Assembly: GCA_027294925.1 (NCBI GenBank)
Contig: JAPULM010000050.1
Span: 1 to 13,883, forward strand
DNA: 13,883 nucleotides
Reading direction: 5' to 3'
Source: a bacterium
GTDB taxonomy: Bacteria; Tectomicrobia; Entotheonellia; Entotheonellales; Entotheonellaceae
Shown here: positions 1-7,899 of the stretch, piece by piece
Numbering within the stretch: position 1 is the first letter of the stretch
How the letters are laid out: every line of letters begins with the position of its first letter
Made by a program: the position numbers and the translations under genes
The notes under the pieces: generated by a model
The model's input: the letters and a program-made list of their open reading frames with translations, nothing else
The model's database searches: none
What the model was told of the DNA's origin: nothing

Positions 1-1832
1 ACTCGGAAAATTTCTTTAAAATCACTTTTTTGCATTGGCAGAACTAGGTTGAGGGCGTCCTGCCGTAGCTTGGGATCTTCCGCGATAATCATTTGACGTA
101 CGGCCAATATTCGATCATCGGCAAAAAACATGTGCTCGGTACGGCACAATCCAATCCCCTCAGCGCCAAAGCGTCTGGCCATCTCTGCATCATGAGGCGT
201 ATCCGCATTACACCTCACCCCTAAAGTCCGATAGCTGTCCGCCCAGGCCATCAGTTGAGCAAAATCACCGCCAAATTCAGGTTTGATCAACGGTGTTCGC
301 CCCAAGATCACCTGGCCAGTAGACCCATCAATGGTCAGGTAGTCACCAGCTCGAATCTCCTGCTCACCAATGTGACAATAACCAGCGCTCTCATGCATTC
401 GCAACTCTCGGCAACCGACGACACAGGTGGTGCCAATCCCACGCGCAACAACTGCGGCATGACTCGTCATACCACCCCGTGCTGTAACAATACCCTGTGC
501 TGCGTACATACCGCGAATATCTTCCGGGGAGGTTTCATTACGCACTAACAACACTTGCACACCAGCCTGACTACGCCGCACCGCCTCTTCAGCCGTAAAT
601 ACAACCTGCCCACTTGCAGCTCCAGGTGAGGCAGGCAACCCAGTTCCTAGAACAGTCAAGGGAGCAAGCGGATCAATCATCGGATGTAACAGCTGGTCGA
701 CTTGTGACGGCTCAATCCGTAGAACGGCTTGGCGTTTGTCAATCAAACCTTCGTTCACCATTTCAACCGCGGCTCGAACTGCAGCCGTTGCCGTTCGTTT
801 TCCAGACCGCGTTTGTAGGAGATAAAGGACTCGGTCCTGAATGGTAAACTCAATATCCTGTATATCGCGGAAGTGGTCTTCTAGTTTGCGACACACCTCA
901 GTCAGCTCGCTATAAACCTCGGGCATGAGGCCTTCGAGGGTGTCAATTGGCTGTGGATCACGAATTCCAGCAACCACATCCTCACCCTGTGCATTCGGCA
1001 AAAACTCACCAAATAAATATTTTTCCCCGGTTGCCGGATCACGCGTAAACACAACTCCAGTGCCTGAATCGTAGCCATAGTTGCCAAACACCATGGCTTG
1101 CACATTCACCGCTGTCCCCCAATCATCATGAATATTGTTTTCACGCCGATAAGCAATCGCACGATCATTGTGCCACGAGGCAAATACCGCATTGATGCTC
1201 ATGCGTAGCTGATCTCGAGGATTAGGCGGAAAGGCGCGCCCTGTTACATCCTGTACCAACATTTTCATCGGTTTAATCAGATCACGCAGGGCGTCAGCGC
1301 TAAGTTCATGATCAAACTCAACCGACTGGCGCTGTTTCAGATCGTGCAAAAGTGATTCAAATGCCTCAAGTGGAATACCCATGACCACATTTCCAAACAT
1401 CGCAATGAAGCGCCGATAGGAGTCATAAGCAAAGCGAGGCTTATTGGAGGTATAGGCAAGTCCGAGAACCGTGTTATCGTTCAAACCGATATTAAGAACC
1501 GTATCCATCATGCCCGGCATGGACACCCTGGCCCCCGAACGTACCGATAGAAGAAGTGGGTTATTACGGTCTCCGAACATCGCAGCGGCGGCCTTTTCAA
1601 CCCTCCGCAACGTGCTCAAGATGGTCTCCCACAAACCGTTTGGATAACGGTTTCCTGCTGCAAAATATGCCAGACAGGCCTCTGTGGAAATGGTAAACCC
1701 AGGTGGCACCCGAATACCCAAACCTGTCATTTCGGCCAGCCCGGCGCCTTTACCACCAAGTAGGTCGTGCCACTCCGCTTTTCCTTCAGCCACACCATCG
1801 GCGAACAAGTAGACATAATTTTGAGGCGGCAT
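1..1832 (-). CDS. ppdK: Pyruvate, phosphate dikinase, N-terminal ~610 residues (cut by the window edge)
   Basis: PpdK interconverts pyruvate + ATP + Pi and PEP + AMP + PPi in the cytoplasm through a phosphohistidine. I translated the frame from ATG at 1832 and it stays open to position 3. The N-terminal ATP-grasp part is clear, with a GGKGAGLAEM segment and the arginine-rich stretch SVRSGARVSMPGMMDT, then a VFTRDPATGE segment. The swivelling phosphohistidine domain has GGMTSHAAVVARG, placing the catalytic His at about residue 458, close to the usual position. The start of the PEP/pyruvate barrel follows, ending at ...DFKEIFR. The family is about 870-900 residues, so roughly 270 C-terminal residues lie outside. 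AGGAAAGGA sits just before the ATG. The gene begins 28 bp after lysC, so it is probably co-transcribed. No internal stop or frameshift was seen. Confidence 0.96.
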   Translation of the reverse strand, partial: MPPQNYVYLFADGVAEGKAEWHDLLGGKGAGLAEMTGLGIRVPPGFTISTEACLAYFAAGNRYPNGLWETILSTLRRVEKAAAAMFGDRNNPLLLSVRSGARVSMPGMMDTVLNIGLNDNTVLGLAYTSNKPRFAYDSYRRFIAMFGNVVMGIPLEAFESLLHDLKQRQSVEFDHELSADALRDLIKPMKMLVQDVTGRAFPPNPRDQLRMSINAVFASWHNDRAIAYRRENNIHDDWGTAVNVQAMVFGNYGYDSGTGVVFTRDPATGEKYLFGEFLPNAQGEDVVAGIRDPQPIDTLEGLMPEVYSELTEVCRKLEDHFRDIQDIEFTIQDRVLYLLQTRSGKRTATAAVRAAVEMVNEGLIDKRQAVLRIEPSQVDQLLHPMIDPLAPLTVLGTGLPASPGAASGQVVFTAEEAVRRSQAGVQVLLVRNETSPEDIRGMYAAQGIVTARGGMTSHAAVVARGIGTTCVVGCRELRMHESAGYCHIGEQEIRAGDYLTIDGSTGQVILGRTPLIKPEFGGDFAQLMAWADSYRTLGVRCNADTPHDAEMARRFGAEGIGLCRTEHMFFADDRILAVRQMIIAEDPKLRQDALNLVLPMQKSDFKEIFR

Positions 1833-1860
1833 TGGATTCCTTTCCTAGAGCAGGTCTGGC

Positions 1861-3090
1861 TTAATCCGTCTGACGAGGGCTAGCCAACTGAAACACATCG
1901 TGTAGTACACGGACTGCCAATTCAGCATAGCGATCGTGAATCACACATGACACCTTAATCTCTGACGTACTGATCATTAAGATGTTTATATTTTCAGCGG
2001 CCAAGGCTCTGAACATACTGGCGGCAACACCCGAATGACTCTGCATACCCACTCCAACAATAGACACCTTTGCAATGTCCATTTGCAGAGTGGCGTCTTC
2101 GGCCTCAATGTCGGGTAAAAGTTGCCGAGCAAGCGCTGAAGCCGTTTGTGCATCAGGACGCGGAACGGTAAATGAAATATCGGTTAACCCTCCTTCGCTG
2201 GCATTTTGAATGATCATATCCACCACAATATTTGCTGCGGCGATCCGGCCGAAGAGTTTGCCCGCAATACCAGGCCGATCGGGAAGATGCATTAGCGTTA
2301 TCTTGGCTTGGTCTTTATCGACTGCTATCCCCGACACGACTACTCGTTCCATGTCTTGGTCAGCTTTGGTAATCACCGTTCCTTCTCCCTCGCTAAACGA
2401 CGACTTGACGACAACCGGCACGTTAAATTTCTTGGCAAACAACACCGAACGAGCCTGCAAAACTTGCGCACCTAAACGTGCCAACTCCAGCATCTCGTCA
2501 TAAGAAATGCGCCGCAGCAAGCGAGCGTCTGAAACAATATTGGGATCGGCACTGTATACACCATCGACGTCCGTATATATTTCACAAACATCAGCCTCCA
2601 GAGCTGCGGCTAATGCAACGGCCGTCAGATCAGAGCCGCCTCGGCCCAGAGTGGTAAACTCCTGTGTTTCACTAACGCCCTGAAAACCGGCAACAACCGG
2701 AACTCGGTCCGCCCTCAAGGTCTCAAGCAAACGTGTTGTGGTAATCTGCTTAATCCGTGCACGGGTGTGAACATTATCCGTGACGATGCCGCCTTGTATA
2801 CCGGTAAATGACGCCGCCTGACAGCCTGCATCATTTAACGCCATGGCAAGCAAGGCAATCGACACCATCTCACCTGTATTGAGGAGCATATCAAGCTCGC
2901 GCGCCTCAGGCTGCGCACTGATGTCTTGAGCCAATCGCAGCAAACGATCCGTTTCGCCTGCCATGGCAGATACCACCACCACGACTTGATGGCCCGCCGC
3001 TTTCGTACGAAGCACCCGTTGCGCTACAGCTTGTATGCGCTGAATGCTTCCGACCGAGGTTCCACCGTACTTCTGTACCACAATACTCAC
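1861..3090 (-). CDS. lysC: Aspartate kinase with C-terminal ACT domains
   Basis: Aspartokinase phosphorylates aspartate, the first step towards lysine, threonine, methionine and diaminopimelate. The 409-residue product opens with the kinase motif KYGGTSVG (residues 7-14). It has SAMAGETDRLL near residue 42, and the nucleotide/aspartate region GRGGSDLTAVALAAAL followed by EIYTDVDGVYSADPNIV in the middle. The last ~150 residues form two ACT-like regulatory domains (for example IALMHLPDRPGIAGKLF-like and VSIVGVGMQSHSGVAASMF segments). Length and layout fit the monofunctional LysC type, which is usually feedback-inhibited by lysine and/or threonine. The start is GTG with only a weak Shine-Dalgarno, 21 bp after the hom stop, which suggests translational coupling. 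Such genes often also produce the ACT-only subunit from an internal start; I did not identify one. Confidence 0.97.
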   Translation of the reverse strand: MSIVVQKYGGTSVGSIQRIQAVAQRVLRTKAAGHQVVVVVSAMAGETDRLLRLAQDISAQPEARELDMLLNTGEMVSIALLAMALNDAGCQAASFTGIQGGIVTDNVHTRARIKQITTTRLLETLRADRVPVVAGFQGVSETQEFTTLGRGGSDLTAVALAAALEADVCEIYTDVDGVYSADPNIVSDARLLRRISYDEMLELARLGAQVLQARSVLFAKKFNVPVVVKSSFSEGEGTVITKADQDMERVVVSGIAVDKDQAKITLMHLPDRPGIAGKLFGRIAAANIVVDMIIQNASEGGLTDISFTVPRPDAQTASALARQLLPDIEAEDATLQMDIAKVSIVGVGMQSHSGVAASMFRALAAENINILMISTSEIKVSCVIHDRYAELAVRVLHDVFQLASPRQTD

Positions 3091-3111
3091 GTGTCAACTC
3101 GAGATAACGTG

Positions 3112-4431
3112 TCAATCTTCGTCCGTCTCTTCAACCCGAATACACACGGTGTCACCCTGCACCGAAGTTAGTCTTTCAATTTCCTGCAGCGCCTGACGTA
3201 CGCTATACTCCCGAGCTTCGTGCGTCATCATCACTACCGACACGTGCCCGCCATGTTCATCAGCCCTGCCCTTTTGGATAACCGATGCTAAGCTGATATC
3301 ATGAGCGCCTAGCACCCCGCTAATGGCGGCAAGAACACCCGGTTGGTCAAGCACCTGAAAGCGCAAATAATAACGGCACACAATATCATTTACGTGCTTC
3401 CGAGGAAGGGTACTAAGCTGCTGCAGTTGACTCACTGAGGAGCGTCCGTTCTCCTGGGACCCATAACAAATGCGGCGCGCCACATCGACCAAATCACTAA
3501 CAACCGCACTAGCGGTTGGCAAGGCGCCAGCCCCGCGTCCAATAAGCATCTGGCGACCGACCATATCAGCATGAATACTCACAGCGTTATAAACGCCGTT
3601 AATGTTGGCAAGCCAGCTTGTTGCTTCGACTAAGGCAGGATGTACACGGACATCCAACTGATCATCTTCGAGCTTCGCCATGGCAAGCAGTTTCACACGA
3701 TACCCTAGCTCACGCGCATAGGCGATATCGAGCTTGGTTAGCTTAGAGATACCTTCGGTATAGATATCCTCATATGATGTCCAACCGCCAAAGGCAAGAG
3801 AAGTCAGTAATGCAAGTTTCTGCGCCGCATCAATGCCCTCGATGTCAAACGTAGGATCTGCCTCAGCGTAACCCAAGGCTTGGGCCTCTTTTAACACATC
3901 ATTAAATTCCAATCCCTGATCCGTCATCTTGCTGAGGATATAATTCGACGTCCCATTAATAATGCTTGAAATCGACAGGAAACGGTTGGCAACAAAACCT
4001 TCTCTAATCGCACGGATAACCGGAATTCCCCCACCGACACTAGCTTCAAAGCCAACATCCAAGCCTTTTGTAGTTGCCGCTTGGAAGATTTCTTGCCCGT
4101 GTTCCGCCAATAATGCCTTATTCGCGGTCACAATGTGCTTTCCCAACTGGATGGCTTCAAGTAGGTAGGTTCTTGCCGGTTCGTACCCCCCCATCAGCTC
4201 GACAACGATGTCAATGTCGGGATCATTAATTAATTGCTTGACATCCTTGCTCACCTGTCCCTCTGGTAAGACAACGGACCGTTGGCGCTCCGGATGTCGT
4301 GTAGCGACCCGCTTCAGGTTAAGCTGTGCGCCCACCCGGGCGGTAATTAAATCGCTTTGTTCCTGTAGAATCTGCACCACCCCAGAACCAACAGTACCAA
4401 GCCCAATCAGCCCAATCCGGACGGTCCGCAT
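3112..4431 (-). CDS. hom: Homoserine dehydrogenase with C-terminal ACT domain
   Basis: Hom reduces aspartate semialdehyde to homoserine with NAD(P)H, the branch point towards threonine and methionine. The 439-residue protein begins with a Rossmann GLIGLGTVGSG motif (GxGxxG at residues 10-15). It carries VTANKALLAEHG near residue 100, and the catalytic/substrate region with GTSNYILSKM and EADPTFDIEGIDAAQKLALL. Around residue 355 onward, an ACT domain (FQVLDQPGVLAAISGVLGAHDISLASVIQ region) points to threonine feedback control. The length matches the ACT-containing single-function family. ATG at 4431 is preceded by GAAGGAAAGG. It lies between the broken aminotransferase ORF (27 bp upstream) and lysC (21 bp downstream). 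Hom and LysC in one operon is a sensible pathway pairing; asd and thrC/thrB are not in view. Confidence 0.97.
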   Translation of the reverse strand: MRTVRIGLIGLGTVGSGVVQILQEQSDLITARVGAQLNLKRVATRHPERQRSVVLPEGQVSKDVKQLINDPDIDIVVELMGGYEPARTYLLEAIQLGKHIVTANKALLAEHGQEIFQAATTKGLDVGFEASVGGGIPVIRAIREGFVANRFLSISSIINGTSNYILSKMTDQGLEFNDVLKEAQALGYAEADPTFDIEGIDAAQKLALLTSLAFGGWTSYEDIYTEGISKLTKLDIAYARELGYRVKLLAMAKLEDDQLDVRVHPALVEATSWLANINGVYNAVSIHADMVGRQMLIGRGAGALPTASAVVSDLVDVARRICYGSQENGRSSVSQLQQLSTLPRKHVNDIVCRYYLRFQVLDQPGVLAAISGVLGAHDISLASVIQKGRADEHGGHVSVVMMTHEAREYSVRQALQEIERLTSVQGDTVCIRVEETDED

Positions 4432-4458
4432 ATGCGCCTTTCCTTCTCTATCGCTGCC

Positions 4459-4617
4459 TTAAAACAGTCGACGACCGTCTAAAGCCTGTCGCGTCTGGTG
4501 CTCATTTTCATCCAGGGCGAAGATATCCTCGCCCGCCCATCGTGTTTGCATTTTGAGTTCGTCAACAATGGCAAAGACATCGGGTGGCAACCGATCTCTA
4601 CGGGCAAAACTTTGCAC
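4459..4617 (-). pseudogene. Internally deleted AlaC/YfdZ-type PLP aminotransferase (52-codon remnant)
   Basis: An open frame runs from GTG at 4617 to TAA at 4459. Its first ~31 codons read like the N-terminus of the alanine/glutamate-type class I aminotransferases (AlaC/YfdZ): RLPPDVFAIVDELK followed by a GEDI segment. The family normally continues with a D-x-GMGNPD motif. Here the text instead jumps to FALDENEHQTRQALDGRRLF and a stop, which resembles the C-terminal tail of the same family (FAL-x-EN-x-x-R-x-RQA-x-x-G). Both ends are thus retained and in frame. The PLP lysine, substrate arginine and whole catalytic core are missing, so no aminotransferase activity is possible. A full gene is roughly 390-410 residues and is often found directly upstream of hom. 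It sits 41 bp from the SPOR gene and 27 bp from hom. The family match is from memory of conserved motifs, not a search; a functional small ORF is the alternative. Confidence 0.6.
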
Positions 4618-4658
4618 GTTACACTTCTACGCCTGTGAGCGTCAACAGTCATCAAGCC

Positions 4659-5264
4659 TCATGGAGCATCCGAGGTAATCATCACTGCCAGACGTTCTCG
4701 AGACTGCAGACGATGGGCAAGGTGATTGGCGGCATCCCGTTCGGCAAATTGACCAACCATAACACGATAAACAATTCCCTTGCCCGACACCAAGGCAGTT
4801 TTAATGACGGTCGTATACCCTTTATTTGATAAAACCGTATTTAAATGTTCTGCCTCATCACGGGCACGAAAACTGCCAACCTGTACACGATAACGCACCT
4901 TTAACGCCGCGGGCTGAGTAGCTGGGGGAATTTGCCGAGATGGCCTGGTATGACTCGGAGGTTGGGGATCATTCATTTCCTTGGGGTCAGATTGCCCTGC
5001 GGCGGAAGACGCCTGCGAACGTGTCAACGTGGTATAGAACGTCATCTGCTTGTCTGCATCTGAAGTAGGAGGAAGCGGTTGGGTGGCGGACTCAAGATGA
5101 AGTGAGCGACTTGCTTCATTTGTTTGGTACCACATACCGGTTATAAATCCAGCCCCAAAGACAAGTACAAGTCCGACGGTCATAAAACTAAGCAAAAGAG
5201 TTACTTGAGTTTGGTCTAACTGCAAGCGTTTATTTTTTTTAATCGGCGTCTCATTTATTTTCAT
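4659..5264 (-). CDS. SPOR-domain inner-membrane protein
   Basis: A bitopic protein of 201 residues. A short basic N-terminus (KKNKR) precedes one hydrophobic span at about residues 21-45. A low-complexity, proline/serine/threonine-rich linker of ~75 residues would lie in the periplasm. A C-terminal SPOR domain spans about 122-198, with its internal two-fold repeat visible as YRVQVGSF...EAEHLNTVL and YRVMVGQF...AANHLAHRL. SPOR domains bind denuded glycan strands at the division septum (FtsN and DedD families), so a role near the septum or in peptidoglycan maturation is likely; the exact partner is unknown. The ATG start has only a poor Shine-Dalgarno. The gene follows argS by 42 bp, an arrangement seen in several bacteria, and should be read from the same transcript. 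Confidence 0.9.
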   Translation of the reverse strand: MKINETPIKKNKRLQLDQTQVTLLLSFMTVGLVLVFGAGFITGMWYQTNEASRSLHLESATQPLPPTSDADKQMTFYTTLTRSQASSAAGQSDPKEMNDPQPPSHTRPSRQIPPATQPAALKVRYRVQVGSFRARDEAEHLNTVLSNKGYTTVIKTALVSGKGIVYRVMVGQFAERDAANHLAHRLQSRERLAVMITSDAP

Positions 5265-5306
5265 TGTTTAAGCTTTCAGGACCCTGGATACGCCACACTC
5301 AGCGGC

Positions 5307-7043
5307 TCACATTGCATCCGGCGTTGCAACCCCAAGAAGTTGCAAACCGTTACGCAAGACAATACGAACCGCAGTTGTAAGGACGACACGTGCGGCCGTA
5401 AGTTGGTTAGCATCAACCCGCAGAATCCGCATAGAATGATCTTTATTACCTCGCGCCCAATATGCGTTAAATTCCGCCGCAATGGTTAACAGGTGTTGAG
5501 CAACAAGCGACGGCTCCCATTCTCGTGCGGCCTGCGCAACGACCTCCGGATAACAGGCTAACTTACGAACCAAGGCGCGCTCTTCGGGAGCTTGCAACAG
5601 TCCAAAATCAACATGCTCAACAACGGGCATTTGGGCAGCCGACAAAACACTCGCGCAGCGGGCATGTGCATACTGCATATAAGGGCCCGTTTCACCATAC
5701 GGATTCAGTATGGCCTGTTGATCAAACTTCACATCTCGAACCCTACGATTTTTAAGATCATTAAAGACAACAGCCCCTATCCCCACCTGCCGCGCCACGT
5801 GATCTTTATCAGGCAAGTCGGGATTGCTCTGATCAATTTTTTCCCGCGCCATGCTGACAGCATCTTCGAGGACGGTTTTCAATAACGAAACGGTTCCGCG
5901 CCGAGTGGAACCTTTCTCCCATTTGCCGCTTGCAGAATTGTGCATCAAAACCAACCCGAACGGTACATGATGACAATTTTTCACCCATTCGTATCCGGCC
6001 AATTCAAGCACTTTAAAAAGTTGCTGGAAATGCAGACTTTGGCCCATATCCACGACATAGACGCAGGAATTAAATTGCCAATTTCGCTTACGAAAAAGTA
6101 TGGTTGCTAAATCCCTGGTGCTATAGAGCGTGGTCCCATCCTGTTTTTTGAGTAGAAAAGGTGGCATGTCGTAAGCAGACAAGTCCACAACCAACGCCCC
6201 GTCACTCTCCGTAACTAAGCCTTTGGCTTGAAATTCGGCAATGACCCCGTCGATATGCGACTCAAAAAAAGATTCCCCTAGGCTATGCTCAAACGATACG
6301 CCAAGTAAATCATAAACCTTCTGAAACGCAGTTAAGGATACTTCGACAAACCACTGCCATTGTCGGCGCGCCGTTTGATCACCAGCTTCCAAACGCTGAA
6401 ACCAGCGCCGCCCTTGCTCAGCAAATTCCGTCTTTTCCTCTGCTTCTTGACTAGCCCGCACATAGAGGGCATTGAGCTGAACGATATCCTCGACCTCGGC
6501 ATGCTTGTCCCACCCAAAGCGTTCAAGTCCTGCAATGAGTACGCCAAACGGGGTGCCCCAATCACCCAAGTGGTTATCGCCCTCAACCGTATAACCTCGG
6601 GCACGCAAGATTTGAGTTAGGGCATGGCCAAGCATGGTTGATCGAATATGATGAAAGGCTAATTCTTTAGCGATGTTCGGGCTTGAATAATCAATCACAA
6701 TTTTGCGGCTAACGCCTTCATCACCATGGCCATACTTGGCATCCTGTCGAAGGACTTCTGACAGGACATCACGACCAATAATCGTATCATCGAGGGTGAA
6801 ATTCAGATAAGGACCGACGGCAGTAACCGTCTTAATTGGGGGATCAATTTTCACCTCAGCTTGCAATGTAGCGGCAATCTGGGGAGGAGGTTTTCGCCAA
6901 ACTTCGGCCAAACTAAAACACGGGAATGCGTAATCCCCTAGATCTGGCTCCGGAGGGGTTCTTAATAATCCAACAATTTCAGCCTGTGATTTATCAACCG
7001 GGGCCATCAGACATCTAGCAATGGCTTCCTTGTAAGCCTCCAC
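5307..7043 (-). CDS. argS: Arginyl-tRNA synthetase
   Basis: ArgRS charges tRNA-Arg. I place the start at GTG 7043 because GGAAGGG lies 8 nt upstream and the product is then 578 residues, the length of E. coli ArgRS. The frame stays open to a TTG at 7085, which would add 14 unsupported residues. The N-terminal tRNA-binding domain is followed by DYSSPNIAKE, then the class I signature as AFHHIRST (about residues 129-136) where many ArgRS have HVGHLRST. Further on come NHLGDWGTPFG and the degenerate KMSKS loop KGSTRRG (about 377-383). The C-terminal helical DALR anticodon-binding domain is recognisable from the EFNAYWARG region. A TATACT at 7093-7098 could be a -10 box, but no good -35 accompanies it, so readthrough from era-recO is also possible. 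It likely heads the argS-SPOR-hom-lysC-ppdK transcript. Confidence 0.96.
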   Translation of the reverse strand: MEAYKEAIARCLMAPVDKSQAEIVGLLRTPPEPDLGDYAFPCFSLAEVWRKPPPQIAATLQAEVKIDPPIKTVTAVGPYLNFTLDDTIIGRDVLSEVLRQDAKYGHGDEGVSRKIVIDYSSPNIAKELAFHHIRSTMLGHALTQILRARGYTVEGDNHLGDWGTPFGVLIAGLERFGWDKHAEVEDIVQLNALYVRASQEAEEKTEFAEQGRRWFQRLEAGDQTARRQWQWFVEVSLTAFQKVYDLLGVSFEHSLGESFFESHIDGVIAEFQAKGLVTESDGALVVDLSAYDMPPFLLKKQDGTTLYSTRDLATILFRKRNWQFNSCVYVVDMGQSLHFQQLFKVLELAGYEWVKNCHHVPFGLVLMHNSASGKWEKGSTRRGTVSLLKTVLEDAVSMAREKIDQSNPDLPDKDHVARQVGIGAVVFNDLKNRRVRDVKFDQQAILNPYGETGPYMQYAHARCASVLSAAQMPVVEHVDFGLLQAPEERALVRKLACYPEVVAQAAREWEPSLVAQHLLTIAAEFNAYWARGNKDHSMRILRVDANQLTAARVVLTTAVRIVLRNGLQLLGVATPDAM

Positions 7044-7140
7044 AACACATACCCTTCCACATAGTAAGTAGTCAGCATTTAACAATCGCCCAAGTATAGA
7101 GTATTTATTCGGTGAAAACTAGGGTGTGTCTAGGCCGAAC

Positions 7141-7884
7141 CTAGAGATCTAGGAAGGCATAAGATTTCAACTCTCGGCCAAGCCGTGCAAGGAGATGAGC
7201 ATGTAGCAAGCTTTGCAGTTCATCTTCGATTTTCGTATCAAAAGCTTGGTTTAGCCAGTTTTCAGCATCATGGGCAATCAAGTAACGCAACAAATCCAGG
7301 GTCTCTCGGCTCACCTGAATGGTTGCATGATTCGGTGTGATGCAGGTTGGACAGAGCAAACCGCCAAGGGGCGGACTAAATTGCCCATCTGCAATTGCTA
7401 GATCACGCATGCAGCTTGCACAGAAAATCAGTTGCGGGGTATAGCCCATTATCATCAGCAAACGAAGCTCAAAAATCCGCAGCAGGGTCGCTGGGCGCTC
7501 GACTATGGTCAATTGCTCCAGGCTCCAATGCATGAGCGCAAACAATTCCGGTGCAGGCTCGAACTCGCGTGTTGCAACATCGAGCAGTTCGGTAAAATAA
7601 AGACCGCAGCGCAAAAAAGTAAAATCTTCTTGAATAGCTTGGAATGAGCAAACAAGATCCAGCGTGTTAATACGACACAAATTTTGCGATGGCTTACCGA
7701 ATAAGATGGCGTTCAGAAGGCATAACGGTTGACAGTAGCCGGCTAAGCGGCGGCTCGGACTGTGGCTGCGACGGGCTACAGCTCGTATTTTCCCGTAATC
7801 ATACGTAAAAAAAACCACAATTTGATCACTCTCGCCCAGTTTATAAGTCCGTAGAACAAACGCATGGCTCTGGTAGAGGGGCAT
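7141..7884 (-). CDS. recO: DNA repair protein RecO
   Basis: RecO helps load RecA onto SSB-coated single-stranded DNA in the RecFOR pathway and anneals complementary strands. The 247-residue product has the N-terminal OB-fold typical of the family (FVLRTYKLGESDQIVVFFTYDYGKIRAVARR), a helical middle, and a four-cysteine zinc site with C155-x2-C158 and C178-x2-C181 (FCASC and LLCPTC). Length is typical. ATG at 7884 has AAGGAAT upstream and lies only 15 bp after the era stop. era-recO adjacency is widespread, which supports the call. The stop codon lies inside a set of short alternating inverted repeats (7129-7153). Confidence 0.95.
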   Translation of the reverse strand: MPLYQSHAFVLRTYKLGESDQIVVFFTYDYGKIRAVARRSHSPSRRLAGYCQPLCLLNAILFGKPSQNLCRINTLDLVCSFQAIQEDFTFLRCGLYFTELLDVATREFEPAPELFALMHWSLEQLTIVERPATLLRIFELRLLMIMGYTPQLIFCASCMRDLAIADGQFSPPLGGLLCPTCITPNHATIQVSRETLDLLRYLIAHDAENWLNQAFDTKIEDELQSLLHAHLLARLGRELKSYAFLDL

Positions 7885-7899
7885 GTGATATTCCTTACA

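Noticed and set aside
7044..7140. Possible remnant of glyQ/glyS between recO and argS, as those genes often follow recO in some lineages
   Set aside because: The 97-bp gap shows no coding remnant in any frame that I could recognise.
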